DNA from: Marinobacterium profundum
GTDB taxonomy: Bacteria > Pseudomonadota > Gammaproteobacteria > Pseudomonadales > Balneatricaceae
Direction of reading: 5' to 3'
Assembly: GCF_001528745.1 (NCBI RefSeq)
Contig: NZ_BCNS01000124.1
Span: 1 to 64,000 of the forward strand
Length of the DNA: 64,000 bases
The notes beneath the pieces were generated by a model. That model searched no databases. It was not told the origin of the DNA and was given only the letters and a program-made list of their open reading frames with translations. Shown piece by piece: positions 37,142 to 45,241 of the stretch. The first letter of the stretch is position 1; the number at the start of each line of letters is the position of its first letter. Both the position numbers and the translations under genes were made by a program.

Positions 37142-38242
37142 TTAACCCGGCGGACAATTAGGCATAAATTGAGTATAATCCGTGCATGAAAAAAATAGAC
37201 ACACGGAAAGTCTCTTCTGAGCTTCAGCAACACAACCGCGACTTGGCTATCCGGTTGTTTCAGCAAGGTCACAAAAGGGCAGAAATCGCGGAGGTTATAG
37301 GTGTCCACTATACCGTTGCCTGTAGCTGGATTAGGGCCTGGAAACTGGGGGGTGAGCAGGCGATAAAGCTTGGGCAAAGAGGCCGGAGGCCCGAAGAGCA
37401 GCGGCGCCTAACCGGTGCTCAAGAGTCCACCTTGAAGAAGCTGATTTGCGACAAAAATCCGGACCAAATGAAACTGCCTTTTGCGCTCTGGAATCGCAAA
37501 GCGATACAGGCGGTGGTCAAGCAAATGTGGAATGTTCGTATTGCAATTCGCACCATCGGGGACTACCTGAAACGCTGGGGATTCACGCCCCAGAAGCCCG
37601 CAAAACGGGCCTATGAGCGTAATCCTAAGGCGGTAAAAGACTGGTTGGATAACACCTACCCGGGGATTAAAAAACGCGCATCTGTTGAAGATGCCGAGAT
37701 CTATTGGGGCGATGAAACAGGTATCCGAAACGACTGCCAACACAGTCGAGGATACGCCCCGAAAGGGGAAACCCCGGTCGTCGAAATCAACGCCAAGCGG
37801 TTTTCTACGAACATGATCTCAGCGGTCAATAACCGAGGCACCGTCCGCTTCATGATGTATGGAGAGAACATGACCGCAAAAGTGCTGCTTCGGTTTATGA
37901 AACGGCTGATTAAGGACGCTGAGCGAAAGGTCTTTCTCGTTTTGGACAATCTTCGAGTTCATCATGCGAAGCTGGTGAAGGCGTGGCTGGTTCGGCATGC
38001 AGACGAAATAGAGGTTTTCTATTTGCCTGCGTACTCGCCGGACCTGAATCCGGATGAGTACTTGAATGCTGACTTGAAAGCCGGGATCCGCAGTGCGGCA
38101 CCCGCTAGAAATCAAGCGGATTTGGCGGGTAAGGTGCTGAGTCACATGCGGATGCTGCAAAAGATGCCAGAGCGAGTTGCGAAATACTTTGAGCATCCGG
38201 CGATCAGCTATGCTTCATAGAGGTATTTGCCCGCCGGGTTAA
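37142..38242 (+). mobile_element. IS630-family insertion sequence
   Basis: A 1101-bp element bounded by inverted repeats TTAACCCGGCGGACAA (left) and TTGCCCGCCGGGTTAA (right), 15 of 16 matching. It is flanked on both sides by TA (37140-37141 and 38243-38244), the target duplication of IS630/Tc1-like elements. It contains one intact transposase gene, so it may be active. The small element at 19816-19969 has the same ends. Confidence 0.9.
37186..38220 (+). CDS. IS630-family transposase
   Basis: A 344-residue DDE transposase. The N-terminal region has two helix-turn-helix segments (RAEIAEVIGVHYTVACSWIRAWK and RTIGDYLKRWGFTPQKPAKRAYE). The catalytic residues are likely Asp176 (YWGDETGIR), Asp254 (LVLDNLRVHH) and Glu291 (DLNPDEYLNADLK), with the spacing of about 36 residues expected for IS630. 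The frame is uninterrupted and the stop lies just inside the right inverted repeat. Confidence 0.95.
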   Translation: MKKIDTRKVSSELQQHNRDLAIRLFQQGHKRAEIAEVIGVHYTVACSWIRAWKLGGEQAIKLGQRGRRPEEQRRLTGAQESTLKKLICDKNPDQMKLPFALWNRKAIQAVVKQMWNVRIAIRTIGDYLKRWGFTPQKPAKRAYERNPKAVKDWLDNTYPGIKKRASVEDAEIYWGDETGIRNDCQHSRGYAPKGETPVVEINAKRFSTNMISAVNNRGTVRFMMYGENMTAKVLLRFMKRLIKDAERKVFLVLDNLRVHHAKLVKAWLVRHADEIEVFYLPAYSPDLNPDEYLNADLKAGIRSAAPARNQADLAGKVLSHMRMLQKMPERVAKYFEHPAISYAS

Positions 38243-38350
38243 TAGCTTGCAGTTGCTGTAATCCTTTGTTTCGGCAATCTGGGCTGACTCAGGTTTTTGC
38301 GTCGATGTGGGCGCGAATTCGTAGCGGGAGCTGTCTTCTGAGTGTCATAA

Positions 38351-38384
38351 ACTCAATAACTGTAATTATATACAGTTATTGAGT
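38351..38384. promoter_or_regulatory. Orphan LexA-like (SOS) box in a long palindrome
   Basis: ACTCAATAACTGTA (38351-38364) and its perfect inverted copy (38371-38384) surround ATTATA. The core CTGT-N8-ACAG with an AT-rich middle matches the LexA operator of gammaproteobacteria. No clear SOS gene starts next to it. Downstream on the plus strand only a 22-codon frame (38471-38539) is seen; on the minus strand is the IS630 element. It may be the remaining promoter of a deleted gene. 38245-38504 otherwise shows no gene. Confidence 0.55.
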
Positions 38385-38504
38385 CGTTTATTGGAACCTG
38401 CGTCGTTTAGGGCGATGATGCCATAGGGCTGGATCGGTCAAGCGTCGCCCTTGGATCTTGGTTTTTCTTAATGGGAACGCGCATGGAAGTGTTTGATGAA
38501 GAAA

Positions 38505-39005
38505 TCACGGATCAGGGCGATCATCCGCCCTCGTTCTGAAAGTATTTAGCAGTGTGCCAACAGACGCATCCCTGGCTTCGACCAGAAGGCGGGCCAGCTC
38601 CTCCCTTCCTTCGTCGAAGCATTGCTCAATATCGAATGCATTGTCGGTGCCGTACAGAATGGACTCCGCTTCTTGCAGTGATTGTTTCTCATCACAATAA
38701 TCATCGACTTCGAGACCGACCATGACTGTGGTTACCGCAACCGTACCGACGGTTGCGGCCGCGAGTATAGTGCTACCAATACGTTTGGCCGATCGTTTCA
38801 CCAATCGCTTTGAGGCCGACACCTTTTTCTGCTGGTGCCTGTGTTTCATTTGCTCAACTACCTGCTTTGAACTGCGAAGCTCTTGAAGCGCATCAATAGA
38901 TGTTGTCGCCAGCCCAAACAAGCCGAGAATGGTGTTCAGGTACAGCGAGGCGACCATCGTTACAGTGGCGAGCGTCATAGAGACGGCCCAGAAGATCTTT
39001 TTCAT
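38505..39005 (-). CDS. Hypothetical membrane protein
   Basis: A 166-residue protein that I do not recognise. The first ~33 residues form a hydrophobic segment (signal anchor or signal peptide), a basic stretch follows (KHRHQQKKVSASKRLVKRSAKR), and then a second hydrophobic segment (ILAAATVGTVAVTTVMVGL). The C-terminal 60 residues are acidic with two cysteines. This suggests a two-helix inner-membrane protein. It stands alone between the IS630 scar and the LLM oxidoreductase gene. No function can be assigned. Confidence 0.6.
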   Translation of the reverse strand: MKKIFWAVSMTLATVTMVASLYLNTILGLFGLATTSIDALQELRSSKQVVEQMKHRHQQKKVSASKRLVKRSAKRIGSTILAAATVGTVAVTTVMVGLEVDDYCDEKQSLQEAESILYGTDNAFDIEQCFDEGREELARLLVEARDASVGTLLNTFRTRADDRPDP

Positions 39006-39104
39006 TTGCCGAGTTCCTCGCTTTTTCAGCGATAAAGACGATGCGCAGACCTTCGCCGCTCACTCCTCAGGCAGGAAGCTACTCCGTTGTACCTTTGTGT
39101 GACT

Positions 39105-40043
39105 TTACCGCTTTGGTACAACGAATTCACAGAGTTCATCCAGCACCTCAGCCACCGGTCGCGAGGAGAAGCGCAGGTTGAGGCTGACATGATTGACCCC
39201 TATATCGCGCAGCTGTGCCAGATGGGCCAGCAATGCCTTGCGTCCCAGGCGATAACCCAGGTGAATAGGGTTTGGCTGCGTGTTCGGGTCCGCGGTCAGG
39301 TCTATATAGAGCGACTGGGAAAAGGGCTTCCAGCCATGTCCGGCTGCCTGCACGGCGCTTTGCCAGGACGACAGCACCTGCCGTTGCTGTTCGATCGGCC
39401 TGGGATACATCAGCCAGCCGTCGGCATTGGCTGCAATCCAGTCCAGTGACTGGCGACTGTTACCTGTGACGAACAGCGGAATATCGCCAGCGTGCGCCTT
39501 GGGTAATAGCTGTACCTGACGCGAACGGACGGCATCCTGGTTGTCCCAGTGTTCGGGCCTGTGGGTTGTCCTGCGAATAAATTCGAGAGTCTCGCGAAAT
39601 GCCTCATCACGAGAGTCAAAGGGCGCCTGATAGGCCGAGTATTCAACCGGCCTGTCGCCCGACGCCACTCCCATGATCAGGCGCCCGGCGGACAGCTGAT
39701 CAACGGAAGCCGCCGCTTTTGCCAGATCAACCGGGCGGCGCAGCGGCAGAATGATGGCGCCTGTACCCAGGGCGATCTGCGCCGTCTGTGCCGCGACATA
39801 CCCCAGCCAAACCCAGGGATCATACATCTGGCCGGCATCGCCGAAAGACGGATCAAGCAGAGGGACATCCCGCGACCAGAGCGCGGCGAATCCGCCCTCT
39901 TCTGCGCGCCTGGCCAGGGTGATCTGATCCAGCATGTTCGGCACCGGGCTGACATAGGCTTCAATCGGAAAATTCAGCCCCAGGGTGAGCTGGCCTTCGC
40001 GGTAGACAGAGCCAAAGCCCTGGCCGAATGTGCGATCAATCAT
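39105..40043 (-). CDS. LLM-class flavin-dependent oxidoreductase
   Basis: A 312-residue luciferase-like monooxygenase. Typical segments are ARRAEEGGFAALWSRDVPL, IALGTGAIILPLRRPVDLAKAAASVDQLSAGRLIMGVASGDRPVEY and FVTGNSRQSLDWIAANADGWLMYP. Such enzymes use FMN (with a reductase) or F420 to oxidise diverse substrates; here FMN is expected. Its start overlaps the stop of the VOC gene by 4 bp, so the two are translationally coupled. The substrate is unknown. Confidence 0.87.
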   Translation of the reverse strand: MIDRTFGQGFGSVYREGQLTLGLNFPIEAYVSPVPNMLDQITLARRAEEGGFAALWSRDVPLLDPSFGDAGQMYDPWVWLGYVAAQTAQIALGTGAIILPLRRPVDLAKAAASVDQLSAGRLIMGVASGDRPVEYSAYQAPFDSRDEAFRETLEFIRRTTHRPEHWDNQDAVRSRQVQLLPKAHAGDIPLFVTGNSRQSLDWIAANADGWLMYPRPIEQQRQVLSSWQSAVQAAGHGWKPFSQSLYIDLTADPNTQPNPIHLGYRLGRKALLAHLAQLRDIGVNHVSLNLRFSSRPVAEVLDELCEFVVPKR

Positions 40044-40462
40044 GGCTGCGTACTTTCATCGGTAGAGGGCGTGTTGGCGGGTAATTCATCTGCCGGGAAA
40101 TCGATATGGATGTGGTTTCCATCCGGGTCCCAGACATTGAGCTGGATCAGCTTGATGGGTGTCAAATCCACACGGCGATAGTAAAGCCCCCGTGTTTGCA
40201 GCTTCGCTTCGAATGCAGCAGCTCCGGTGGCGCTGAAAGCAAAGTGCTCCAGTTTCAGGCTGGCCTCGGATCCGGTCGCCGGAGCTCCGCCGATACCCAC
40301 CAGATGTACCACTACAGTGCCACTGGCATAAAGCCAGACGCCCGGAAACGGGAAATTAGGGCGCGGCCCTGTCTGCAGGCCCAGCACCTCGACATACCAC
40401 CGGGTCATGGCATCGAGCTCTGTGGTGCGGATATTCACATGGTCAAGCTTGCCGATGTGCAT
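40040..40462 (-). CDS. VOC-family (glyoxalase-like) protein
   Basis: A 140-residue VOC-fold protein. It starts HIGKLDHVNIRTTELDAMTRWYVEVLGL and has LEHFAFSA and VWDPDGNHIHIDF, the second metal-binding half. The start at 40462 has GGAGGAGA upstream and is much better than the in-frame ATG 33 bp before it. The family includes glyoxalases, dioxygenases and resistance proteins; which applies here is unclear. It is coupled to the LLM gene. Confidence 0.82.
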   Translation of the reverse strand: MHIGKLDHVNIRTTELDAMTRWYVEVLGLQTGPRPNFPFPGVWLYASGTVVVHLVGIGGAPATGSEASLKLEHFAFSATGAAAFEAKLQTRGLYYRRVDLTPIKLIQLNVWDPDGNHIHIDFPADELPANTPSTDESTQP

Positions 40463-40581
40463 GCCTGTCTCCTCCACTTGATCGAGCAAACGCAAAGACC
40501 GTTGAATAACGGTTATGGGGTGCCCCTTTATATCCTGAGGGCAGCCGGTGACCCGGCTGCCCTTTCGTCAGAGGCCTGGGT

Positions 40582-41595
40582 TCAGAAACCTTCGAGTACG
40601 ATCTTGCCTTTGGCCTTGCCGCTTTCCAGCATGATGTGGGCGCGCTTGATATTCTCTGCGTTGATCAGACCCAGTGTTTCAGTCGCGGTCGACTTGATCT
40701 TGCCCGCATCCAGCAGTGCTGCGACCTCGTTGAGAATTTCACCCTGGCGGCCAATGTCTGCCGTGGTGAACAGCGAACGGGTGAACATCAGCTCCCAGTG
40801 AATAGACGCCGCCTTGACCTTGAACGGCATGATATCAAAGCTCTCGGGATCGTCGATCAGCCCAAAGCGGCCCTGGGGGGCGATCAGTTCTGCGATCTGG
40901 GTCGTATATTGATCCGAATGATTGGTCGAGAACACAAAGCCCGGTGCGCCTAAGCCCAGAGCCTCAATCTGCGCCGGCAGTGGTTGAGTATGATCCACGA
41001 CGTGATGAGCACCCAGTTCTTTCACCCAGGCCTGAGTTTCAGGGCGGGAGGCGGTGGCGATGATGGTCAGATCCGTCAGGGCGCGCAGCAGCTGGATAGT
41101 AATGGAGCCAACACCACCGGCACCGCCGATAATCAGTACGGCAGGTGCTGCACCCGGCACGGGCTCGGTCACGCGCAGGCGATCAAACAGCATCTCGTGG
41201 GCGGTCAGGGTTGTGAGTGGCAGTGCCGCGGCTTCGGCGGCCGGCACTGATGTGGGTGCCCTGCCAACAATACGCTCGTCCACCAGGTGGTATTCAGAAT
41301 TGGTACCCGGGCGGTTGATAGCGCCGGCATACCAGACCTTGTCGCCCGGTTTGAAGCTGGTGGCCTTGTCGCCGATTGCAACAACCTCGCCCACCGCATC
41401 CCATCCGAGGACGACAGCTGCGTCACCTTCTGGTGGGCGTCCCTGGCGAATCTTGTAATCCACCGGGTTGACGGAGATAGCCTGAACCTTGACCAGCAAA
41501 TCATGCCCGGTCGCGGTCGGAGTTTCCATTTCAAAATCAATCAGGGCGTCTGCACGGTCAATAGCGCCTGGAGTCTTGTAGCCAACTGCTTTCAT
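40582..41595 (-). CDS. MDR-family quinone oxidoreductase/alcohol dehydrogenase
   Basis: A 337-residue medium-chain dehydrogenase/reductase. The N-terminal half has WDAVGEVVAIGDKATSFKPGDKVWYAG; the cofactor domain has ILIIGGAGGVGSITIQLLRAL. The structural-zinc cysteines are absent, which fits the zinc-independent NADPH:quinone reductase branch. It lies 95 bp after the MRJP-like gene on the same strand. It probably reduces quinones or enones; no specific substrate is evident. Confidence 0.87.
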   Translation of the reverse strand: MKAVGYKTPGAIDRADALIDFEMETPTATGHDLLVKVQAISVNPVDYKIRQGRPPEGDAAVVLGWDAVGEVVAIGDKATSFKPGDKVWYAGAINRPGTNSEYHLVDERIVGRAPTSVPAAEAAALPLTTLTAHEMLFDRLRVTEPVPGAAPAVLIIGGAGGVGSITIQLLRALTDLTIIATASRPETQAWVKELGAHHVVDHTQPLPAQIEALGLGAPGFVFSTNHSDQYTTQIAELIAPQGRFGLIDDPESFDIMPFKVKAASIHWELMFTRSLFTTADIGRQGEILNEVAALLDAGKIKSTATETLGLINAENIKRAHIMLESGKAKGKIVLEGF

Positions 41596-41690
41596 GGTTT
41601 TGCTTCCCTTTAGAGGTATCGGGCCGGACCTGGATCAGGCCTGACGGGTTATCGCGTCATGCCAGGGCACAGAGCCCTGGCCGCGTTTGA

Positions 41691-42788
41691 TCAGGGCTTC
41701 ATCGTCAGGATGAAGTATTGCTTGTCGCTGGCATCCACGCCGCCATTCAGGGCCGGGTGGGTATTGAGCTGATTGGTGGTGATATAGAGGGTACCATCGG
41801 GAGCAAAGGCAAAGCCGTCTGCCCAGCGCAGACGTTTGTCATCCTGGGCGATGGTTACAATGGCGTCCGGTGTAGAGCGGGTGATGGCATTGGCTTCAAC
41901 ATCGCCTGAAATCACGCGACCTTCCCCGTCTACGATAAACCCGTCATTCGGTCTCTTGTCGGCATAGCGCTCGATTTTTGCCGCCAGTGCTGCGTCGTTC
42001 ATGGTGGCATCCGCCAGCGCCGCCGCAGGGATACGGAACACATCACCACCGTTGACGGAGCCGAAATAGACCGAATCGAACGACGGATCGATGCTGATCG
42101 CATTCATTGCCAGATGCCAGGGCGACCGGGAATCGCCCTCACCCTTAAACCCCATCAGGGCACCGTTGATGACCAAATCCTGTGCGACAGGCATCAGCTG
42201 GCTTTGCGACTCCAATACTCGACGTGCCTTGCCGCTGGCGATATCGACCACGATAAAAGCCGGCTTCATGGCAGAAGCTGGCGCGGTGAACGTCATATCG
42301 GCGATATAGATCTTGCCGCGCTGTTCATCAATGACGAAGTCCTGCAGGAACGAAATGGGCAAGCGAGCCTCAGACGGGATTTCAATGAGTTTGTGCAGTT
42401 TATCGGCCCTGGTATCCCAGCCCAGAATCTGCGCCGGGCTGTTTTCGGATCCCATGTCCAGAACCCAGACCACACCTTTGCTATCCGTCGCAATGCCGAT
42501 TGTAGATGCAATACCAACCTCGCCTTTTGCCGGGCCGTCAGCCCAGTCCTGCGTCGGGAATGGTATCTTCGTACCGTCGGGTTTGACTTCAACCACCCGC
42601 AGAGCAGGAGCATCGAGCGGCTGCTGGGTGATGATGACCCGGTTGTCGGGCGTCACTGTGATATTGCCCGGCCGTGTGTCGGAAAACTCGGCATAGGTGG
42701 TCAATTCTTGTGTCGCTGCCGGGACTGAAGCTGCGGCCATAGCCAGAACCAGCAGCGCGCTTGAGTATTTGGGTTTAAAGAACGTCAT
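41691..42788 (-). CDS. Secreted MRJP/SMP-30-like beta-propeller protein
   Basis: A 365-residue protein. The signal peptide MTFFKPKYSSALLVLAMAAASVPAATQ directs export. The mature part has propeller-like segments (NITVTPDNRVIITQQPLDAPALRVVEVKPDG, GVVWVLDMGS, IYIADMTFTAPA, WADGFAFAPDGTLYITTNQLN) resembling major royal jelly protein/L-dopachrome tautomerase-related families. The start at 42788 has AAAGGA upstream; a longer frame lacks a signal. It is probably periplasmic and binds or lactonises a small ligand, which is unknown. Confidence 0.8.
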   Translation of the reverse strand: MTFFKPKYSSALLVLAMAAASVPAATQELTTYAEFSDTRPGNITVTPDNRVIITQQPLDAPALRVVEVKPDGTKIPFPTQDWADGPAKGEVGIASTIGIATDSKGVVWVLDMGSENSPAQILGWDTRADKLHKLIEIPSEARLPISFLQDFVIDEQRGKIYIADMTFTAPASAMKPAFIVVDIASGKARRVLESQSQLMPVAQDLVINGALMGFKGEGDSRSPWHLAMNAISIDPSFDSVYFGSVNGGDVFRIPAAALADATMNDAALAAKIERYADKRPNDGFIVDGEGRVISGDVEANAITRSTPDAIVTIAQDDKRLRWADGFAFAPDGTLYITTNQLNTHPALNGGVDASDKQYFILTMKP

Positions 42789-42858
42789 GATGTTTTCCTT
42801 TGGGTGGTTCCTGGCTCGGCTAAACCGGAGGGTGGATCGACCTGCACGGTTATTGGGT

Positions 42859-43593
42859 TTAGGTCGAGGCCTGCTGTCGCAAGGCATCTTCGAGGGCACT
42901 CAGTCGGGCATTGCCAATATAGAGTTGTGACAATGCCTCCAGCGCTGCACTGCCAATACGCTGGCGAGCATCCTTGCGAACAATCAGTGTTGCCTCATCC
43001 TTGCTCCCCAGCAGGCCTTTGGGTTCCTGCAGGGCGCGAATAGGGTAGCGGTTATGCAGAAACTGCGGGTGCCACAACGGGATAACGACCCAGCGCCCCG
43101 CTGCTACCGCCGCTTCGTAGCGTTCAAAGCAGTCCGCCTCGCTGCTGGCGCGAAATTCGTAACCCGCGCTATCCAGCCCGTAAGCACCTATCATTGCAGC
43201 GGAGAAGCGGCTGATACCCGCACCTGGATTAATGCCCTGAATCAGCCGTTCCATCCGGCGCAGGGCGGGTTCGCGCAGCAGGTCGTCCACCGCAGCTACA
43301 TCCGTTGCGGGTACATAATCCGGCACGCCCCAGATGCAATAGGGCTCATACAGAACCGTGATTTTGTCCACCTGATCCAGCAGCGGAGCGAGGTAGACTT
43401 CATGGCTTGAGGGCAGCCAGGCCGAGGCAAGAATATCTACCTCCCCCCGTGCCAGCATGTCGAACGCAGCTTCGTGCGGCGCACTGGCAAACGCTGTACT
43501 GTGGCCATGGGCTTCGAGCACGCGGGCAACTTCAAGCGCGCTGGCCTGATGAAATGACAGGCCGATGTGGCCGATGCGAATCCTGTGCGTCAT
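42859..43593 (-). CDS. OpuAC-like betaine-binding protein without signal peptide
   Basis: A 244-residue protein with the fold pattern of glycine-betaine/choline binding proteins: IRIGHIGLSFHQASALEVARVLEAHG, ARGEVDILASAWLPSSHEVYLAPL, GINPGAGISRFSAAMIGAYGLD and RWVVIPLWHPQFLHNRY. Unlike OpuAC or ProX it begins directly with MTHRIRIGHI, with no signal peptide or lipobox, so it should be cytosolic. AAGGAC lies upstream of the chosen start. There are no transporter genes beside it. It might sense a quaternary amine or act in a different role. Confidence 0.75.
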   Translation of the reverse strand: MTHRIRIGHIGLSFHQASALEVARVLEAHGHSTAFASAPHEAAFDMLARGEVDILASAWLPSSHEVYLAPLLDQVDKITVLYEPYCIWGVPDYVPATDVAAVDDLLREPALRRMERLIQGINPGAGISRFSAAMIGAYGLDSAGYEFRASSEADCFERYEAAVAAGRWVVIPLWHPQFLHNRYPIRALQEPKGLLGSKDEATLIVRKDARQRIGSAALEALSQLYIGNARLSALEDALRQQAST

Positions 43594-43682
43594 GGATATT
43601 TGTCCTTCTTGCCACGTATTCACCTGGATAATACGGCGAACTTTTGTGGCGGCTTTTGTCGGCACTCAGAGGGGTAGCAGTG

Positions 43683-43973
43683 CTACGAAATCTGACTTAA
43701 CTCGTCCAGCGTGAAAGCTTCGACAGCCCCCTGAGTGGCGTCCCGAAAAGCGGCCAGATGGGGCGCTTGCATATGGGCTAACCAAAGTCCACGCGACTCC
43801 CAGTTTTCATAAAAGGTAAAGTGACCAGCATCGGCGTTGTTCTGGTACAGAACGTAATTGTTGCAGCCTTTTTCAGCGCGGGTCATTGGGATCAGTTTTT
43901 CCAACTCCGCCTTGATCAGCTCGATACTCTCTGGCTTGGCATGGATATTGGCGATAATGGTAAGTTGATTCAT
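43683..43973 (-). CDS. Antibiotic biosynthesis monooxygenase (ABM) domain protein
   Basis: A 96-residue protein of the dimeric alpha/beta-barrel ABM family (YgiN-like): NQLTIIANIHAKPESIELIKAELEKLIPMTRAEKGCNNYVLYQN and FTFYENWESRGLWLAHMQAPHLAAF. Such proteins are cofactor-free monooxygenases or quinol oxidases. The start at 43973 gives the usual length. It is divergent from the LysR gene at 44072, which may regulate it and the minus-strand genes that follow. Confidence 0.87.
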   Translation of the reverse strand: MNQLTIIANIHAKPESIELIKAELEKLIPMTRAEKGCNNYVLYQNNADAGHFTFYENWESRGLWLAHMQAPHLAAFRDATQGAVEAFTLDELSQIS

Positions 43974-44071
43974 GGGGCTGTCTTCTGCTTCAGTGATGAG
44001 CCCATAGTAGGACTTCGACCCTGCCGGAAAAACTGGCAGAATAAGAAATGACAATCCGGGAAAGCCGTACA

Positions 44072-44974
44072 ATGTTGCTCGATAACATCGCTCTGTTTCT
44101 AACGATCGTAGAAAAAGGCAACCTGTCGGCAGCAGGCCGCGAAGCAGGCCTCTCTGCAACCACGGTTTCAGAGCGGCTGGCCGCGCTGGAAAAACATTAC
44201 GGCGTGGTTCTGCTGAACCGTACAACCCGCGCCATCAGCCTGACAGAGGAAGGCCGTACCCTCGTCGAAGGCGCCAAGGAGGTTCTGGGAAGCGTTGCCG
44301 ATCTGGATACCCGTATCCGGCTGGGCGCGCAGACTCTGACAGGCCCCATACGCATCAGCGCCCCAAGCGATATCGGCAGAACGGTGATATCCGATGCCAT
44401 CAACCGTTTTCTGGTCGAGCATCCGGCGATCAGGGTCGAGCTGCTGGTGTCGGACGGTTTTGTCGATATCGTCGGTGAGGGCATCGACCTTGCGGTGCGT
44501 TTCGGCACGGTGATTGACAGCACACTGCGAATAAAAAGCCTTGGTGCGAAACGACGACTGCTGTGTGCAGCACCCCGCTATATCGAAAGCCGAGGCATGC
44601 CGAAAACTCCAGCCGACCTTGGCAGCCACAACTGCCTTGTGATGCGCTTTGGCCAGAAGCTGGATAATGTCTGGCATTTCGGTGCCAATACGTCGAAACA
44701 GAGCGTCACTGTCCAGGGTGACCGGGTAGCCAATGACGGTGCCCTGGTGCGCCAATGGTGCCTTGAAGGGCACGGTATTATCCTGAAATCAGAACTGGAT
44801 GTGGGGCCGGATATTAGAGCCGGCCGTCTTGTCGAGCTACTGAAAGACCACGCGGCCCCGGCGACGCCCCTGCAGCTCCTGTTCCCGCCCGCCCGCGCCC
44901 AGCCAAGACGGGTACGCGCTTTCGCCGAGTTTCTGGTTACGACCTTTAATAGTATTGATGCTGGCAAGACCTAG
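44072..44974 (+). CDS. LysR-family regulator
   Basis: A 300-residue regulator. The helix-turn-helix is NIALFLTIVEKGNLSAAGREAGLSATTVSERLAALEKHYGVVLLNRT; the effector domain follows. The start at 44072 has GGGAAAG upstream; an upstream ATG at 44048 is less well placed. It is divergent from the ABM gene, the usual target arrangement. The TAG stop codon is part of the left end of the inverted-repeat element at 44971, so the last codons border an insertion. Confidence 0.9.
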   Translation: MLLDNIALFLTIVEKGNLSAAGREAGLSATTVSERLAALEKHYGVVLLNRTTRAISLTEEGRTLVEGAKEVLGSVADLDTRIRLGAQTLTGPIRISAPSDIGRTVISDAINRFLVEHPAIRVELLVSDGFVDIVGEGIDLAVRFGTVIDSTLRIKSLGAKRRLLCAAPRYIESRGMPKTPADLGSHNCLVMRFGQKLDNVWHFGANTSKQSVTVQGDRVANDGALVRQWCLEGHGIILKSELDVGPDIRAGRLVELLKDHAAPATPLQLLFPPARAQPRRVRAFAEFLVTTFNSIDAGKT

Positions 44975-45241
44975 TGTACTGCTTCGCCCTAATGGGTGCT
45001 TATAGAGCCCGCCAATTTGTGTCCGGCAAGGCGCCGTTCGCCGGTAATAGTGGGGTTCTTGCCAAGAGCGGCAACGCAGTTGGGCGCGAATTGGCGCGCT
45101 CCCTTCGGGCGAGCCGCCAGAAGGCCGTCCGCGGTGTTGCATTTCCTCGACATAGGCCCACTATGCCTTCGAAAATGCGCCGTGCGGCCCACCTCCTGGC
45201 GACTCGCTAAAAGCGCCTCTAAGAGTGAAGCAGTACACTAG
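44971..45241. mobile_element. MITE-like inverted-repeat element, copy 2
   Basis: A 271-bp element with perfect 15-bp inverted ends CTAGTGTACTGCTTC (44971-44985 and 45227-45241), extending imperfectly further inward. The left CTAG holds the TAG stop of the LysR gene and the right CTAG holds the TAG stop of the integrase gene on the opposite strand. CTAG may be a target-site duplication. The interior shares motifs with the copy at 4844-5005 and codes for nothing convincing. Confidence 0.8.

Noticed and set aside
38471-38539. 22-codon frame downstream of the LexA-like box
   Set aside because: It overlaps the 3' end of the gene at 38505 on the other strand, has no clear ribosome-binding site, and I cannot distinguish it from chance; kept only as a remark.
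44974-45210. Short frames inside the 271-bp element
   Set aside because: They lie within an inverted-repeat element, have no ribosome-binding site of note and show no protein-like pattern.
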